Assembly: GCA_016282135.1 (NCBI GenBank)
Contig: JAEEKA010000059.1
Location: 1-48,900, forward strand
Length of the DNA: 48,900 nucleotides
Reading direction: 5' to 3'
From: Oscillospiraceae bacterium
GTDB lineage: Bacteria; Bacillota; Clostridia; Oscillospirales; Oscillospiraceae
Positions within the stretch are counted from its first letter, which is position 1, and each line of letters starts with the position of its first letter. The position numbers were made by a program, and so were the translations under genes. Positions 29,530 to 39,398 of the stretch are shown in pieces. Under the pieces are notes generated by a model. That model searched no databases. It saw only the letters and a program-made list of their open reading frames with translations, and was not told where the DNA came from.

Positions 29530-31068
29530 CTAATTTGAAAACTTGCGCAGGCCATGCCGGATGAGCTTAAGCAAATCATCCAGCTCCTTTACCCGGAGCA
29601 GCCGCACTGCCAGATAATAGATACCCGAGCCAAGGAGAAGCGAGGCAATAAGCGTCAGCAAATGATTTGCCGGGCACAACCAGAACAGAAGCCGCGGGAC
29701 AAAACACGCGACGGCGGAAGCGGCGAAGACCTTGAGGAAGACCTGAAGCATCCGGCGATAGTCCAGCCGGATATATTTTCTGACGAAAAACAGTCTGCAA
29801 ATGAAGGTGACCATCACGGCCAGGGACGTTGCCAGAGCCAGACCGTTGGCCCGGAAAAAATGGATCAGAACGACGTTCAAGACCACGTTGGCCGCCAGGC
29901 CGATCAGCCCGATGATTACCGGGGTCCGGGTATCGCCATAGCCGTAAAAGACATTGGAAATGACTGCGTTCGAAGCGTTGAAAAACAGAGCGAGGCTGTA
30001 CAGAGCAAAGATGCCCGAAGTCAGCGCTGTGTTGTCCGCAGAGAAGGAGCCGCGCTGAAAGGCTGCGGTCACCAGTTCTGTGCGAAAGAGTATGCAGGCC
30101 ATCGTGAGCGGAACCATCGTGACGAAAAATAACACAATGATTCTTGAGATCAATTTTCCGAGCTCCTCCGTTTTTTTCAGCGTGATCATTTCTATCGTCT
30201 GGGGATACAGCGCGGTTGCAACGGAACCGGAGAGCAGTCCGCTGAAGACGTTCATCAGCTTATGACCATAGTTCAGCGCAGAGATCGTTCCCTCCGGCAG
30301 CGTGGAGGCCATTGCCTTATCGATCAGCGCATTCAATTGAGAGATTCCCTCCGACGTCAGCGCGGAGGGCAGACGCTTGCACATCAAGCGGAAATCCGGC
30401 GAACGAAATCGAAAATCCGGATGGAAACGATAGCCCCAATTCACAAAGGGCAGCTCAATCAGCAAACGGAGCAGCCCGCCCACAGCCAGGGCAATCGCCA
30501 AAGCCTCAGTTCCCCATTTTTGATAGCAAAGCAGCGCCGCAAGGATAGTAGGAATATGGGAGGCCACTTCCCGGATCTGACTGCCGAAAAAACGATTGTT
30601 TGCCTGCAGCATCGCCGCAAAGACGGCAGCGATGACAATAAACAGGTACATCGGCGCGGAGAGTCGAACCAGCTTCACGCACAGGGTCTTGGCCTGCGCG
30701 GAAAAGCCGGGCGCGATCAGGGAAACCAGCGGTTCGGCGAAAAGAATCAGCAGAACCACCGCTGCGCTGGCTGCAATGAAAAAAAAGCTGATTGTCTGGT
30801 TTGTAATGGCGTTTGCCTCGTCCAGCCGACCTTGTGCGCGTTTCCCCTTGTAAAGCGGAAGAAACACCTTCCAAACGCCGGCGCTGAAGCTGGGATAAAT
30901 CACCATCTGGATATTGGCAACCATGTAATAAGCGTCACCCTGGTAATTGGAACCCAGGCAGGCGGCTAAGATGATCTCTGAAATAAAAGACGTCAGCTTG
31001 GCGCAGATACTGACAAAGGCAATGATCAGTGTGACGCGAAACAGCTTTTTTTTGTTTGAACTATCCAT
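29530..31068 (-). CDS. MurJ/MviN-family flippase of the polysaccharide locus
   Basis: A 512-residue membrane protein with about 14 helices, of the MOP superfamily that moves lipid-linked oligosaccharides across the membrane. The N-terminal LTSFISEIILAACLGSNYQGDAYYMVANIQ matches MurJ-type proteins at G-x-x-x-x-x-D-A-Y/F, and the later FGSQIREVASHIPTILAALL and GLIGLAANVVLNVVLIH segments fit the family. As last gene of the minus-arm operon, 22 bases after a glycosyltransferase, it most likely exports the repeat unit of this polysaccharide rather than lipid II, but the general lipid II role cannot be excluded. The start follows GGAAGGAGG. Confidence 0.88.
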   Translation of the reverse strand: MDSSNKKKLFRVTLIIAFVSICAKLTSFISEIILAACLGSNYQGDAYYMVANIQMVIYPSFSAGVWKVFLPLYKGKRAQGRLDEANAITNQTISFFFIAASAAVVLLILFAEPLVSLIAPGFSAQAKTLCVKLVRLSAPMYLFIVIAAVFAAMLQANNRFFGSQIREVASHIPTILAALLCYQKWGTEALAIALAVGGLLRLLIELPFVNWGYRFHPDFRFRSPDFRLMCKRLPSALTSEGISQLNALIDKAMASTLPEGTISALNYGHKLMNVFSGLLSGSVATALYPQTIEMITLKKTEELGKLISRIIVLFFVTMVPLTMACILFRTELVTAAFQRGSFSADNTALTSGIFALYSLALFFNASNAVISNVFYGYGDTRTPVIIGLIGLAANVVLNVVLIHFFRANGLALATSLAVMVTFICRLFFVRKYIRLDYRRMLQVFLKVFAASAVACFVPRLLFWLCPANHLLTLIASLLLGSGIYYLAVRLLRVKELDDLLKLIRHGLRKFSN

Positions 31069-31090
31069 TATTCCTCCTTCCGCAGTGTGG

Positions 31091-32062
31091 TCAATGCTTC
31101 CGGATTCTGTTCAGGCAGGTAACACAGTGGGGAAACAACAGTACAGCCATGCTGGCGGCCTTTTGTGCCTTGCTTTCGCACAGATTCCTATCCTTCCAAT
31201 AAGCGGCGATTTCACGCGGGCGGAAGCGGAGGGTCTTTCTGATTGCGCGAAAATACGGACCAAAGCCGGTTGGCTTCGGGATCTTCGTGAGCGTCGTCTT
31301 GGCGGCAATAAAGCACCGGGACATACCGACGGTCGGAATCGAATCGCGCAAGCCGTCAAAAACACCGCGGCTTACGCTCAAATAGTCCATGACGTTATCA
31401 TTCAGCTTCCATGATATGTTACCGGCCCGCTGGCAGTAATAGTGATAGATCGGTATAGAAAACACCATGGCCGTTTGGCACTTCCAGACGACACGAAATA
31501 CAAAGTCCACGTCTTCCCCATGCCGCAGACTCTCTGTAAACCGAAACTCTTCAATCAGATCTTTTTTAAAAATCTTGTTCCACACGAATGCCGGTCCGGA
31601 CAGGAATCGGTAGAACACGTCCTTTCCCTGCACCGTGATGCTGCTTTCTGAGCCGGAATACAGCACCCGCTTTTCCTGGGTTCCGTCGTCGTAAATTCTG
31701 GTAAAGCCGAAGCAAGCCATCTGAACCGTGGGATTCTCCACCAGTACGTCCATGACAGACTGCAGGCCCTGGGGTTCAATGCTGTCGTCGGAGTCCATGA
31801 AGTAAATATATTCACCGGAGGCCTGGGCAAAACCGGAATTTCTGGCGCCGGGCAGCCCTCGGTTCTCCTGATGAATGGCTTTGATAAACGAATGGCTGGC
31901 CGCGTAGTCGTCACAGATGGCGCCAGTTCCGTCCTTGGAACCGTCGTCCACCAAAATAATCTCGTAGTCCCGCAGATCCGACGTCAGGACGCTGTCCACA
32001 CAGCGCTGAAGATAGCGCTCGGTGTTGTAGGCGGGAATGATGACAGACAAATGGATGCTCAT
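31091..32062 (-). CDS. Family 2 glycosyltransferase
   Basis: A 323-residue inverting GT-A enzyme that adds one sugar of the polysaccharide repeat. It begins MSIHLSVIIPAYNTERYLQRCVDS, with landmarks VDDGSKDGT, the acceptor-side FMDSDDS (DxD) and GEDVDFVFR (catalytic-base region). The start was placed at this methionine and not at an upstream ATG within the neighbouring gene. It follows the CDP-glycerol transferase-like gene by 2 bases and precedes the flippase by 22. The C-terminal 60 residues are arginine/lysine-rich (RPREIAAYWKDRN) and may sit on the membrane. The sugar donor is not predictable from sequence alone. Confidence 0.9.
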   Translation of the reverse strand: MSIHLSVIIPAYNTERYLQRCVDSVLTSDLRDYEIILVDDGSKDGTGAICDDYAASHSFIKAIHQENRGLPGARNSGFAQASGEYIYFMDSDDSIEPQGLQSVMDVLVENPTVQMACFGFTRIYDDGTQEKRVLYSGSESSITVQGKDVFYRFLSGPAFVWNKIFKKDLIEEFRFTESLRHGEDVDFVFRVVWKCQTAMVFSIPIYHYYCQRAGNISWKLNDNVMDYLSVSRGVFDGLRDSIPTVGMSRCFIAAKTTLTKIPKPTGFGPYFRAIRKTLRFRPREIAAYWKDRNLCESKAQKAASMAVLLFPHCVTCLNRIRKH

Positions 32063-32064
32063 AA

Positions 32065-33303
32065 TTACGCTCTTTCTTTCCTCCAGGCTTCGGCTGTTTT
32101 TTGCAGACCTTCCAGAATCACCTTGCCCACAGCTTCGCAAGCCCGTCCGCTTTCAAATGAGTCGTAGAAGTCTAAAATTTTCTTACAGTTTGCGCGTATC
32201 GATTCCTCTGTGGCAGAGCGAATGAGTGCCAGGGCCTCATCCATGTTTGTCGCTGTGAAATAGGGGGAGGCTTCCCGGGAGAAATACAGCTTTCTTCCCG
32301 CAGCGGTATAGCGGTCGATGTCGTCCTGATACAAAAGAACCAGCTTCCCCGTAAGGGCAAAATCCGCTCCGCAGGAGGAATAGTCGCTCACAAGGGCGTC
32401 CGAAATCATCAGCAGATCGGCCATATCCGGATAAGTCGTCACATCCCGGAATCGCAGGTCCTGAATGGGGTCTCGGTTGATTGTCAGGGATTTTCCATCA
32501 TGCGCCCGCATCAGGCAGATCCAGCTGCGGCCATCTTTTTCCGCAAGCGCGTCCAGGATGCGGGTAAGGTCAATGTCTGAGCGCACGGTATCGTGGCTCT
32601 TCTCATAGTCACGGAAGGTGGGGGCATAGATCAAAACCCCGGTTCCCGGGTCGATCTCGAGGCTTTTTCTGATTGCCAGGCACCTTGCCTCGTCCAGCCG
32701 AACAAGACAGTCGTTGCGCGGCATGCCGCAGCGCAGGAAATTGCCGCGGTAGCCAAAGGCGGAGGCTGCAATCGGGACGAACCACTCACAGCCAGTCAAA
32801 AATAAATCGCACAGCGCGGGCTCGCAGAATTTCCGCGAAGCCATTCCCCGCTGATAGGCTTTCATATCGACCAGGGCATCGTTGGCGATTTTCTTCAGAA
32901 ATTTGTCTCCGTGCCAGGTCTGAATATACAGCTGGTCTTCCCGTTTTACCGTTCCGTATGGCAGCGTCGTACTGGCGACCCAAGCGCCGGCGGTCGCCAT
33001 CTCCCGGAAGCATTCGTCTGTTTCGAATACAACCGGCTTGATTCCGGCGGGAATGCCGGAGAAAAAGCGCTTTCCTGCGCAGGCCCAGACCAGCTCAAGC
33101 TCTGGGTTGCTGCGCCGCAGATAATCTGCAATGGCCCGGGGGTTATCCCCATAGCCGCCGTCAGGCCGGTAAAACAGAATCTTGTTTGGATCGAGGGGAA
33201 GCCTTTGATATTTGCGAAGCATCCGTCCGCAGCGATGTTCCCGGAGCGTATACGCGAGCCGGGCCGCAAGCCGGTTTTTCTTGATCAGTGTTTTAAGCTT
33301 CAT
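32065..33303 (-). CDS. CDP-glycerol glycerophosphotransferase family protein
   Basis: A 412-residue peripheral membrane enzyme of the TagB/TagF type. The N-terminal part has FYRPDGGYGDNPRAIADYLRR. The C-terminal half shows the family landmarks: IQTWHGDKFLKKI (catalytic HG), CGMPRND, LIYAPTFRDYE, MADLLMISDALVSDYSS, and DFALTGKLVLLYQDD. Family members transfer glycerol phosphate or other polyol phosphates to teichoic acid or capsule, so this polymer may carry phosphodiester decorations. The start MKLKTLIKKN overlaps the polymerase gene by 11 bases. It lies mid-operon in the minus arm. Confidence 0.9.
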   Translation of the reverse strand: MKLKTLIKKNRLAARLAYTLREHRCGRMLRKYQRLPLDPNKILFYRPDGGYGDNPRAIADYLRRSNPELELVWACAGKRFFSGIPAGIKPVVFETDECFREMATAGAWVASTTLPYGTVKREDQLYIQTWHGDKFLKKIANDALVDMKAYQRGMASRKFCEPALCDLFLTGCEWFVPIAASAFGYRGNFLRCGMPRNDCLVRLDEARCLAIRKSLEIDPGTGVLIYAPTFRDYEKSHDTVRSDIDLTRILDALAEKDGRSWICLMRAHDGKSLTINRDPIQDLRFRDVTTYPDMADLLMISDALVSDYSSCGADFALTGKLVLLYQDDIDRYTAAGRKLYFSREASPYFTATNMDEALALIRSATEESIRANCKKILDFYDSFESGRACEAVGKVILEGLQKTAEAWRKERA

Positions 33304-34507
33304 ACGCCTGTCCTTCCGAGTTTGTTCGATCCGCGGCCGGGTCAAGGGCGTTGCACTGTATTACGGCTGCCAGGAGAAGCCAAAGCAGGGTGTTGCGAAT
33401 CCCGTTATGGGTAAACGAGTACAAGACCACACCTGACACACACGCCAGATTTTGCAGCCGGGCGCCGCAGCGGAGCAGCGGCCGACCTATCAGCCACAAA
33501 TAGGCCAGGGAGCCCACCGCCCCGTAGGAAACGAGTATATTGATGAGGGTGGAGTGAACCTCCTTACCGCTCAGCACTTGAAAGCGCTCATACGCGCCCT
33601 CTCCCATTCCCCACAGGAAATGCATGCCCAACTCCTGCACCCGATTGTAACCCCGACCGATTCCCAGCGCGCTGTCTTTTTCCGAACCCATGTTGCGAAT
33701 GCGAATCCGGATGGAATTCAGTGTCTGGTTTCCCTGGATGATGGAGCTGTCTGAAAACAAGAGCCAGTAAACTGCGGTGAAAAAGAGAAGCAGAATTGCA
33801 GCCCGTATCACCATCTGACGGCGGGTTCTCTTCTGGGACCCCCAGATGAAATAGCACACCGTCAACCCGGCCAGACCGACGATGGCAGCCTTGGAAAGGG
33901 AAAAAGCAATCGCCAAAACGGAAATGGTGAGTGTTACCGCTTTTTTCCATTTGGGCAATTGATCCGGGAAGAAGGCTATGACTGTGGCAACCAGCAGGGC
34001 ATAATAGCCCAACTGGTTCGGGTTATTGAAAAAGCCTTTCATGCGGGCGCCGGTGCCCCAGTTGACAAGCAGCCCCAAAGCAGTGACCAGAATCGACCAA
34101 AAGCAGCCATTGCAGAGCACTAGCTTCAAGCGTTCCGTCCCAATGCGGTTGCCAACGCAGAGGCACAAAAGCGCCGCAATGAAATTAAAGATATAATAGG
34201 TGGGCATCAGCAGCAGTTCTCTCTCATCGGTTTCCAGCCACCAGACGAGCTGGATCGCGCATTGAAAAACCAGCGTAAAAACGAAAACAGTGACCCAACC
34301 GAGAATGCTTTTCTGAATGCGAATTTTTCCTCGCACATGAAAGAGCAAATACACGGTGGCAAGGAGCAAAAACATATCGCTGATCTGGGGGAGTCCAGAC
34401 GAGAAAAAATAAAGCGGCTTCAGGGCCAGATAGACTGTCAGGATTCTTCCGTACACTTCAGATTCAGTTTTGTTGATATTGGGATTGTTTACAAGGGAAT
34501 TTGGCAT
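33293..34507 (-). CDS. O-antigen ligase/polymerase-like membrane protein (Wzy type)
   Basis: A 404-residue protein with about ten membrane helices and one large outer loop (about residues 255-310, NQTLNSIRIRIRNMGSEKD to LGMHFLWGMGEGAY). That loop holds the conserved arginine-rich and GxG region of Wzy/WaaL proteins. GFFNNPNQLGYYALLV, with the N-P-N-x-x-G pattern, is the other signature. It should polymerise flipped repeat units on the outer face. It lies between a GT4 enzyme (25-base gap) and the CDP-glycerol transferase-like gene (11-base overlap). Assignment as polymerase rather than ligase is based on its place in a Wzx/Wzy-type operon. Confidence 0.85.
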   Translation of the reverse strand: MPNSLVNNPNINKTESEVYGRILTVYLALKPLYFFSSGLPQISDMFLLLATVYLLFHVRGKIRIQKSILGWVTVFVFTLVFQCAIQLVWWLETDERELLLMPTYYIFNFIAALLCLCVGNRIGTERLKLVLCNGCFWSILVTALGLLVNWGTGARMKGFFNNPNQLGYYALLVATVIAFFPDQLPKWKKAVTLTISVLAIAFSLSKAAIVGLAGLTVCYFIWGSQKRTRRQMVIRAAILLLFFTAVYWLLFSDSSIIQGNQTLNSIRIRIRNMGSEKDSALGIGRGYNRVQELGMHFLWGMGEGAYERFQVLSGKEVHSTLINILVSYGAVGSLAYLWLIGRPLLRCGARLQNLACVSGVVLYSFTHNGIRNTLLWLLLAAVIQCNALDPAADRTNSEGQAYEA

Positions 34508-34531
34508 AGTCTGTTTCCTTCGAAGGAGAAT

Positions 34532-35650
34532 TTATGGCCTGTTTTGGGCCAGGTTTATTTCTTCGGCGTAGGCCCGGACGACGATCTGGCGGTCAAACTC
34601 GCGTTCCACCTTTGCTCTTCCGGCCAGGCCCATCTCCCGTCTTTGCTCCGGGGACAGCGCAAGAAAGCGTTCCAACGCATCCACCAGCGCGTCTTCATTT
34701 CGGATCGGAATGAGGAAGCCGCTTTTTCCGTCTTCGACTGTTTCGCGGCAGCCGGAACGGTCCGTGGCAATGATCGGCCTGCAATGCGCCGCGGCTTCGA
34801 GCAAAACGTTGCTCATGCCCTCCGGGTAATAGGAGGGGTGGACAACGCAGTGCGCCGATTCAAAAAACGGAAGCATGTTCTTCTGTTCCCCGTGATAGAT
34901 GATATATCCGTCCCGTTCCGCATCCCGCAGCAGGCCCACGTATTTCTTATCGTCGCATTTTCCGCAGATATGAAACACCGTATTCGGGTGGGCCGCATGG
35001 ATTCGTCTGGCGGCGGCCAAATACAGATCGATGCCCTTCTCCGCCATTACGCGGGCAACAAAGAGGAAATGAATCTGCCCGTCATCTTTCGGATAGTCCA
35101 TTGGTTTATGCAGCCTGAGGCTGACTCCGGAGCCGGGAAGCAGCCGCGTTCTGGAATCCTTCCGGAGCATCCGATGCTCCCGGAAAAAGCGCAGGTTTTC
35201 CTCATTCTGAAAAAACACGCAGGCCGCGCCGGCAACGCCGGATCTGTACAGTCTGATTGTGAGCTTTTGCAGCAGTCCGGGCTGCTCCACAGCGGTTCCA
35301 AGGCCTGTGATGTTTGCAAGGTAGGGGGTCCTGGTCATCCGGCAGGCAAGTCCGCCGTAAGCATTCGGCTTGATGTTGTAGGTGAGCACCACGTCCGGGC
35401 GCTCTGCTTGAATCGTGCGGCGGAAGCGCACAAGCAGGCCCAGGTCCGCAAGCGGGTTCTTTCCGTGCCGGTTCGTTTCAAAGGGGATCAAGCTTGCGCC
35501 GAGGGACGCCAATTCCTCCTGCAGCAGCAGGGGCTGACAAGCCACAGAGACCTGGTACCCATCTGCGACAAGGCGCTCGATGATCTCATTTCGCAGGTTG
35601 TATGTGTAGGTGGTATCATTTGCTAAAATCAGTACTTTTTTTTGTTTCAC
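34532..35650 (-). CDS. Family 4 glycosyltransferase
   Basis: A 372-residue GT-B retaining transferase starting at GTG, with GGAG about 10 bases before. The N-terminal domain has LTYNIKPNAYGGLACRM and ITGLGTAVEQPG, which resembles PglA/CapM-type enzymes that add an N-acetylhexosamine to a lipid-linked sugar. The C-terminal nucleotide-sugar site has VARVMAEKGIDLYL and the E-x7-E element PSYYPEGMSNVLLEAAAH. It may therefore act early, just after the initiating transferase. It lies 32 bases after the upstream GT2 gene in the minus arm. Donor specificity is inferred, not visible. Confidence 0.9.
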   Translation of the reverse strand: MKQKKVLILANDTTYTYNLRNEIIERLVADGYQVSVACQPLLLQEELASLGASLIPFETNRHGKNPLADLGLLVRFRRTIQAERPDVVLTYNIKPNAYGGLACRMTRTPYLANITGLGTAVEQPGLLQKLTIRLYRSGVAGAACVFFQNEENLRFFREHRMLRKDSRTRLLPGSGVSLRLHKPMDYPKDDGQIHFLFVARVMAEKGIDLYLAAARRIHAAHPNTVFHICGKCDDKKYVGLLRDAERDGYIIYHGEQKNMLPFFESAHCVVHPSYYPEGMSNVLLEAAAHCRPIIATDRSGCRETVEDGKSGFLIPIRNEDALVDALERFLALSPEQRREMGLAGRAKVEREFDRQIVVRAYAEEINLAQNRP

Positions 35651-35682
35651 GGTGATCGCGCTCCAGGTTGATAAATAATCTA

Positions 35683-36687
35683 TTATCTCCGCCCAAACAG
35701 CTTCTTCAGGCCCAACGCTGACAGCTCGTACACCGCAGCGTATAAGGGCACAAAGCGGAATACCAGCCTTGCTTTTTTGAGAAAGCCTGTTTGGGGTTGC
35801 TGCAGGATGGTACGAAGCATGATGTGATGTACGTATCTGTTAAACCTTCTGCAATTGTAGATTCGCTTTTGGCGGTTTGCCGCAATCAGCCTTCGATACC
35901 AATCCCCAACTGTGTCGGTCATTGGCTGACCGGGATAATACCCGGTGGAGTATCGGTAATGGAGCTCCTGCTCGGCCGGCGTCACATGGTCAAGCAGCCG
36001 GAGCAGGAGCTTTTGCTGCGTGAGCATATCACATTGAATTTGTTCGCTGCGGTGCGCGACCGAAATCGAATCCTCGTGTCTGCGAAAATAGAGCAGCTTA
36101 TCCGGAAGCGTATAAATCCGCCCGATCTGACTGAGCGTTTCCCACATTCCATAGTCCTGCCCGTATTTCAGCCGCTCGTCATATTCGATCTGATGCTGCG
36201 TCAGTGTCTCCCGCCGGAAAACGGCGGTCGGATGGAACGGCCCGGGGTTGCAGAACAGCATTCGAATCCGGTAGCCCTCCATATCCATTGGTTTTTTTCG
36301 ATCCGGAAGTGTATCATTACGGTCAAAGGACACCTTGGAGCCGCAGACAATGACCTCCGGATGGGACTCCATAAACAAAAATTGCTTTTCCAGTCGATCC
36401 GGAACGGAAACATCGTCGCCGTCCATGCGTGCGATATACTTCCCGCGGGACGCACGGAAGCCGCGGTTCAGCGATTTGGTGATTCCCAGATTCCGCTCGT
36501 TTCGAATCAGCCGGATTCTCGGATCTGTCAGGCTGTCCAGATAGGCCGGAGCTTCATTGGTGGAGCCGTCATCGATCACAATCAATTCAAAATCCTGAAA
36601 GGTCTGGGCCAGAATGCTGTCGACTGCTTCCCGCAAAAAGGAGACCGAGGTGTTGTAGGTTGGCAAAACAACGCTGATTAACGGCAT
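35683..36687 (-). CDS. Family 2 glycosyltransferase
   Basis: A 334-residue GT-A enzyme beginning MPLISVVLPTYNTSVSFL, with VIDDGSTNE, RNLGITKSLNRG, ARMDGDDVSVPDR (DxD) and a catalytic-base region around YGQDYGMW. The C-terminal 80 residues are basic and hydrophobic (KARLVFRFVPLYAAVY), consistent with a membrane-associated tail. GGAGG lies a little upstream of the start. It adds one sugar to the growing lipid-linked unit. Third gene of the minus arm in transcription order. Confidence 0.9.
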   Translation of the reverse strand: MPLISVVLPTYNTSVSFLREAVDSILAQTFQDFELIVIDDGSTNEAPAYLDSLTDPRIRLIRNERNLGITKSLNRGFRASRGKYIARMDGDDVSVPDRLEKQFLFMESHPEVIVCGSKVSFDRNDTLPDRKKPMDMEGYRIRMLFCNPGPFHPTAVFRRETLTQHQIEYDERLKYGQDYGMWETLSQIGRIYTLPDKLLYFRRHEDSISVAHRSEQIQCDMLTQQKLLLRLLDHVTPAEQELHYRYSTGYYPGQPMTDTVGDWYRRLIAANRQKRIYNCRRFNRYVHHIMLRTILQQPQTGFLKKARLVFRFVPLYAAVYELSALGLKKLFGRR

Positions 36688-36720
36688 ATTGTTCGTCCTC
36701 CAGTTCGCTGCTGCTTCGGT

Positions 36721-37845
36721 TCAGGCGCCATGCGCGACTTTCTCCAGAAAGTCGCAAAGACGCGAGAAGAAAACTTCCTCGCCAAAGATTTGGGCAACGT
36801 CGTGGGCCGGAGGACAGACAATTTTTCCCGCCAATACGTCCCGCAGACCGTCGCGGATTGCCTGAGAATTGTGTTCAATCAGTACGCCGCCGCCCACGGC
36901 CGATATTATTTCCTCCGTGCCGAGGGAGCGGGTACTGAGGACCTTGGTTCCCAGCGCGATTGCTTCCAATACGCTGAGTCCGAAGCTCTCAAATTCAGAG
37001 GCCGACACAAGCCAATCTGACGAAGCAATGTATGGGAAAGGGTTCTCGCAATATCCCAGCATCTGTACCTGAGATTCCATATTGTTTTCCGCAATGATTT
37101 GCCTGCACGCGGCTTCCAGGGATCCGTCTCCGCAAATCAGCATTTCAAACCGGCAGCCCTCGTGCTTCAGTTCTGCCAGCGCTTGAAGCAGGCAGAGGAT
37201 TCCTTTTTCCGGTTCCAGTCTTCCGGAAAAGCACAGCCGGACAAGATCCGGTGCTTTTTCGGGCACGGGAAAGGCTGCCGCATGTTCCTGAAGCTCCGAC
37301 ACAGACACGCAGTTATAGACGACGGCATGCCGTGCGGCAGATACCCCATAGCGTTTGATGAAGGATTGTCTGGAGCTCTCCGAAACGAAGACGAAGGAAT
37401 CGATTGATTGCAGCGCTCTTCGGTACAGCCTTTCCACAAAACGGGAGCGTATGGAACGCGGCGGAGCTTCGCGGATGATGTTGTGAACATAGACAAGCGT
37501 AGGAACGCCGAGCCCGGGCAGCAGCAGAACGGAACCCGGACCTTCTTTGAAGCTTATGACCAAATCTGGCCCATTCTCGGTAATCAGGCGTTTCAACTTT
37601 CCGCGGAAAAACTTGGTTTCCAGGTGGTAGGCAAGCTTTTGACCGGGCGAAGACAAGCCATTCTGGAATGCAAAGCAAAGTGAAACTCCCTCCGGGAGAT
37701 CGTCGTAAATGGGACTTCGCAGGTGCTGAAGAACAATCAACCTAACTGTGTGCCCGCGCTCGACCAGGCCGCGAACGGTGCGCAGCAGCTGCACCTCAAC
37801 ACCGCCAAAGCGTAAGAGCTTTGTAATTACGAAGTTAATCTTCAT
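36721..37845 (-). CDS. Family 4 glycosyltransferase
   Basis: A 374-residue GT-B enzyme. The N-terminal acceptor domain starts MKINFVITKLLRFGGVEVQLL, with the G-G-V/x-E/x pattern typical of GT4. The donor domain has CFSGRLEPEKGILCLLQA, CGDGSLEA and the E-x7-E element SASEFESFGLSVLEAIALG. It is the second gene of the minus arm, 51 bases after the initiating sugar transferase gene, with GAGAGGAAA before its start. It probably forms one of the first glycosidic bonds of the repeat. Specificity unknown. Confidence 0.9.
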   Translation of the reverse strand: MKINFVITKLLRFGGVEVQLLRTVRGLVERGHTVRLIVLQHLRSPIYDDLPEGVSLCFAFQNGLSSPGQKLAYHLETKFFRGKLKRLITENGPDLVISFKEGPGSVLLLPGLGVPTLVYVHNIIREAPPRSIRSRFVERLYRRALQSIDSFVFVSESSRQSFIKRYGVSAARHAVVYNCVSVSELQEHAAAFPVPEKAPDLVRLCFSGRLEPEKGILCLLQALAELKHEGCRFEMLICGDGSLEAACRQIIAENNMESQVQMLGYCENPFPYIASSDWLVSASEFESFGLSVLEAIALGTKVLSTRSLGTEEIISAVGGGVLIEHNSQAIRDGLRDVLAGKIVCPPAHDVAQIFGEEVFFSRLCDFLEKVAHGA

Positions 37846-37896
37846 TTTGCATTTCCTCTCGCAAATCTCACTGGGATTGCCGGAATGCTGCCATGT

Positions 37897-39333
37897 TCAG
37901 CGCTCCGCAGGCTCACTCGGCTCGGGCACATCCTCTGTCTCGTCTGCTGCCTCCATGTGCAGCGCATTTGTCTGCCCCGACTGGATGCCTTCGGTGCTTT
38001 CCGGGCTGAAGAGGACTGAAACCGTAGCAAACAGGAGCCGAATATCCGTGAGCACACTCATGTTCTTGATATACAGCAGGTCAAATTCAAGCTTCTCATA
38101 GGGGCCGGTGTTGTACTTGCCGTAAACCTGCGCATAACCGGTCAGACCGGCTTTCACCTGAAGACGGAGCGGGAACGCAGAAATCGTCTCGCTGTATATT
38201 GCGGCGATTTCCGGCCGCTCCGGCCTTGGCCCGACAAAGCTCATATCGCCGCGTAAGATGTTCCAAAGCTGCGGCAGCTCGTCCAGTCTGCATTTACGAA
38301 GAAAGCGGCCAACCGGTGTGATGCGGTCGTCATTGTCTGTGCTGAGTCTTGCGCTGCCGTCCTTTTCCGCATCCACTCGCATGGAGCGGAACTTGAGGAT
38401 TTGGAACTCCTTCCCGTCTTTTGTCAGTCTGGTCTGACGGTAGAACACGGGGCCGCCGTCGCACAGCTTGATTGCCACGATCGTGAGCAGCAGCAGCGGA
38501 CTCAGAATGACGAGCCCAAGCAGCGAGGCCAGCATGTCAAACGCCCGCTTGATGATGGCGTATTCCGGGTTCAAGGTCTTTCTCCGAACCGTCATCACCG
38601 GAGAGTCAAACGCCTGGATATGCCGCGCCTGCTGCACGATCAGATCTCCGAGATGGGGCACAAATAAGCTGAGGACGTCATTTTCCTGGCAGTATTTCAA
38701 AATTCCGTTTCTGCAGGAGGAATTGACGCCGGTTACAATGACCGCGTCAAAGCCCTCCAATTGGGGCATGAGCTCGGGAAAGCTCCCGTCAAAGGCGAGC
38801 TTCTGTTCGATCCGATAAAGCCGATTGTCCGGTTGACGGAGTACGGAGCTGACTTTTTGCAGATCCTGCGGACTGCGGTAAATCAGGATTGCCCGCTTGG
38901 GGTGGTTTAGCCGGAAAAACAGCTTATTTGCAATCATCGACCAGAGCGCGTCCCACAAGAATTGCAAAACCAGCAGCGCCAAAAAGACCGCGGGATTACG
39001 AAAGCGATTCCAGGCGATGGACACGACAAAATAGGTGATTGCCAGGCTGAACAACTGCGTGAATGCTTGGGCGAGCGTGAGCGCTCGGACGCGGTTGTAC
39101 CCCAACAGATAGGCATTGTAGATTCGCCCCAAAAAGAACACACAGACTCCATATCCCAGGATGACGAACAGGTTGTACCGAAAGCCTGTTTCAATCTCTG
39201 CGGGAAAACCCCCGTATCGAAACAGAATCCAGGCATATGAAAACAGGACGAGACCAACGAGGAAATGAATCAACTTCAGCAAATAGAGCGGCAAGACCTT
39301 GTTAATCGCCCCATCGAAACGATTATTTTTCAT
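37897..39333 (-). CDS. Polyprenyl-phosphate sugar-1-phosphate transferase (initiating enzyme)
   Basis: A 478-residue membrane enzyme of the WbaP/CpsE (polyisoprenyl-phosphate hexose-1-phosphate transferase) type. Four N-terminal helices (about 10-120) are followed by a CoA-binding-like middle domain (140-255), then the membrane re-entrant and catalytic domain from about 260: KRAFDMLASLLGLVILSPLLLL, GGPVFYRQTRLTKDGK, ILKFRSMRVDAE, RLDELPQLWNILRGDMSFVGPRPE. It transfers a sugar-1-phosphate to undecaprenyl phosphate, the first step of repeat synthesis. The start MKNNRF was chosen for the GGTAGG upstream; an in-frame ATG at 39363 is possible. First gene of the minus arm. The acidic C-terminal 40 residues are unusual and of unknown role. 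Confidence 0.92.
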   Translation of the reverse strand: MKNNRFDGAINKVLPLYLLKLIHFLVGLVLFSYAWILFRYGGFPAEIETGFRYNLFVILGYGVCVFFLGRIYNAYLLGYNRVRALTLAQAFTQLFSLAITYFVVSIAWNRFRNPAVFLALLVLQFLWDALWSMIANKLFFRLNHPKRAILIYRSPQDLQKVSSVLRQPDNRLYRIEQKLAFDGSFPELMPQLEGFDAVIVTGVNSSCRNGILKYCQENDVLSLFVPHLGDLIVQQARHIQAFDSPVMTVRRKTLNPEYAIIKRAFDMLASLLGLVILSPLLLLTIVAIKLCDGGPVFYRQTRLTKDGKEFQILKFRSMRVDAEKDGSARLSTDNDDRITPVGRFLRKCRLDELPQLWNILRGDMSFVGPRPERPEIAAIYSETISAFPLRLQVKAGLTGYAQVYGKYNTGPYEKLEFDLLYIKNMSVLTDIRLLFATVSVLFSPESTEGIQSGQTNALHMEAADETEDVPEPSEPAER

Positions 39334-39398
39334 AACGTGATACCTACCATAATGTTTCCGCATACATTGCGATTGCTTGCCCTTGCAGGAATCACCAT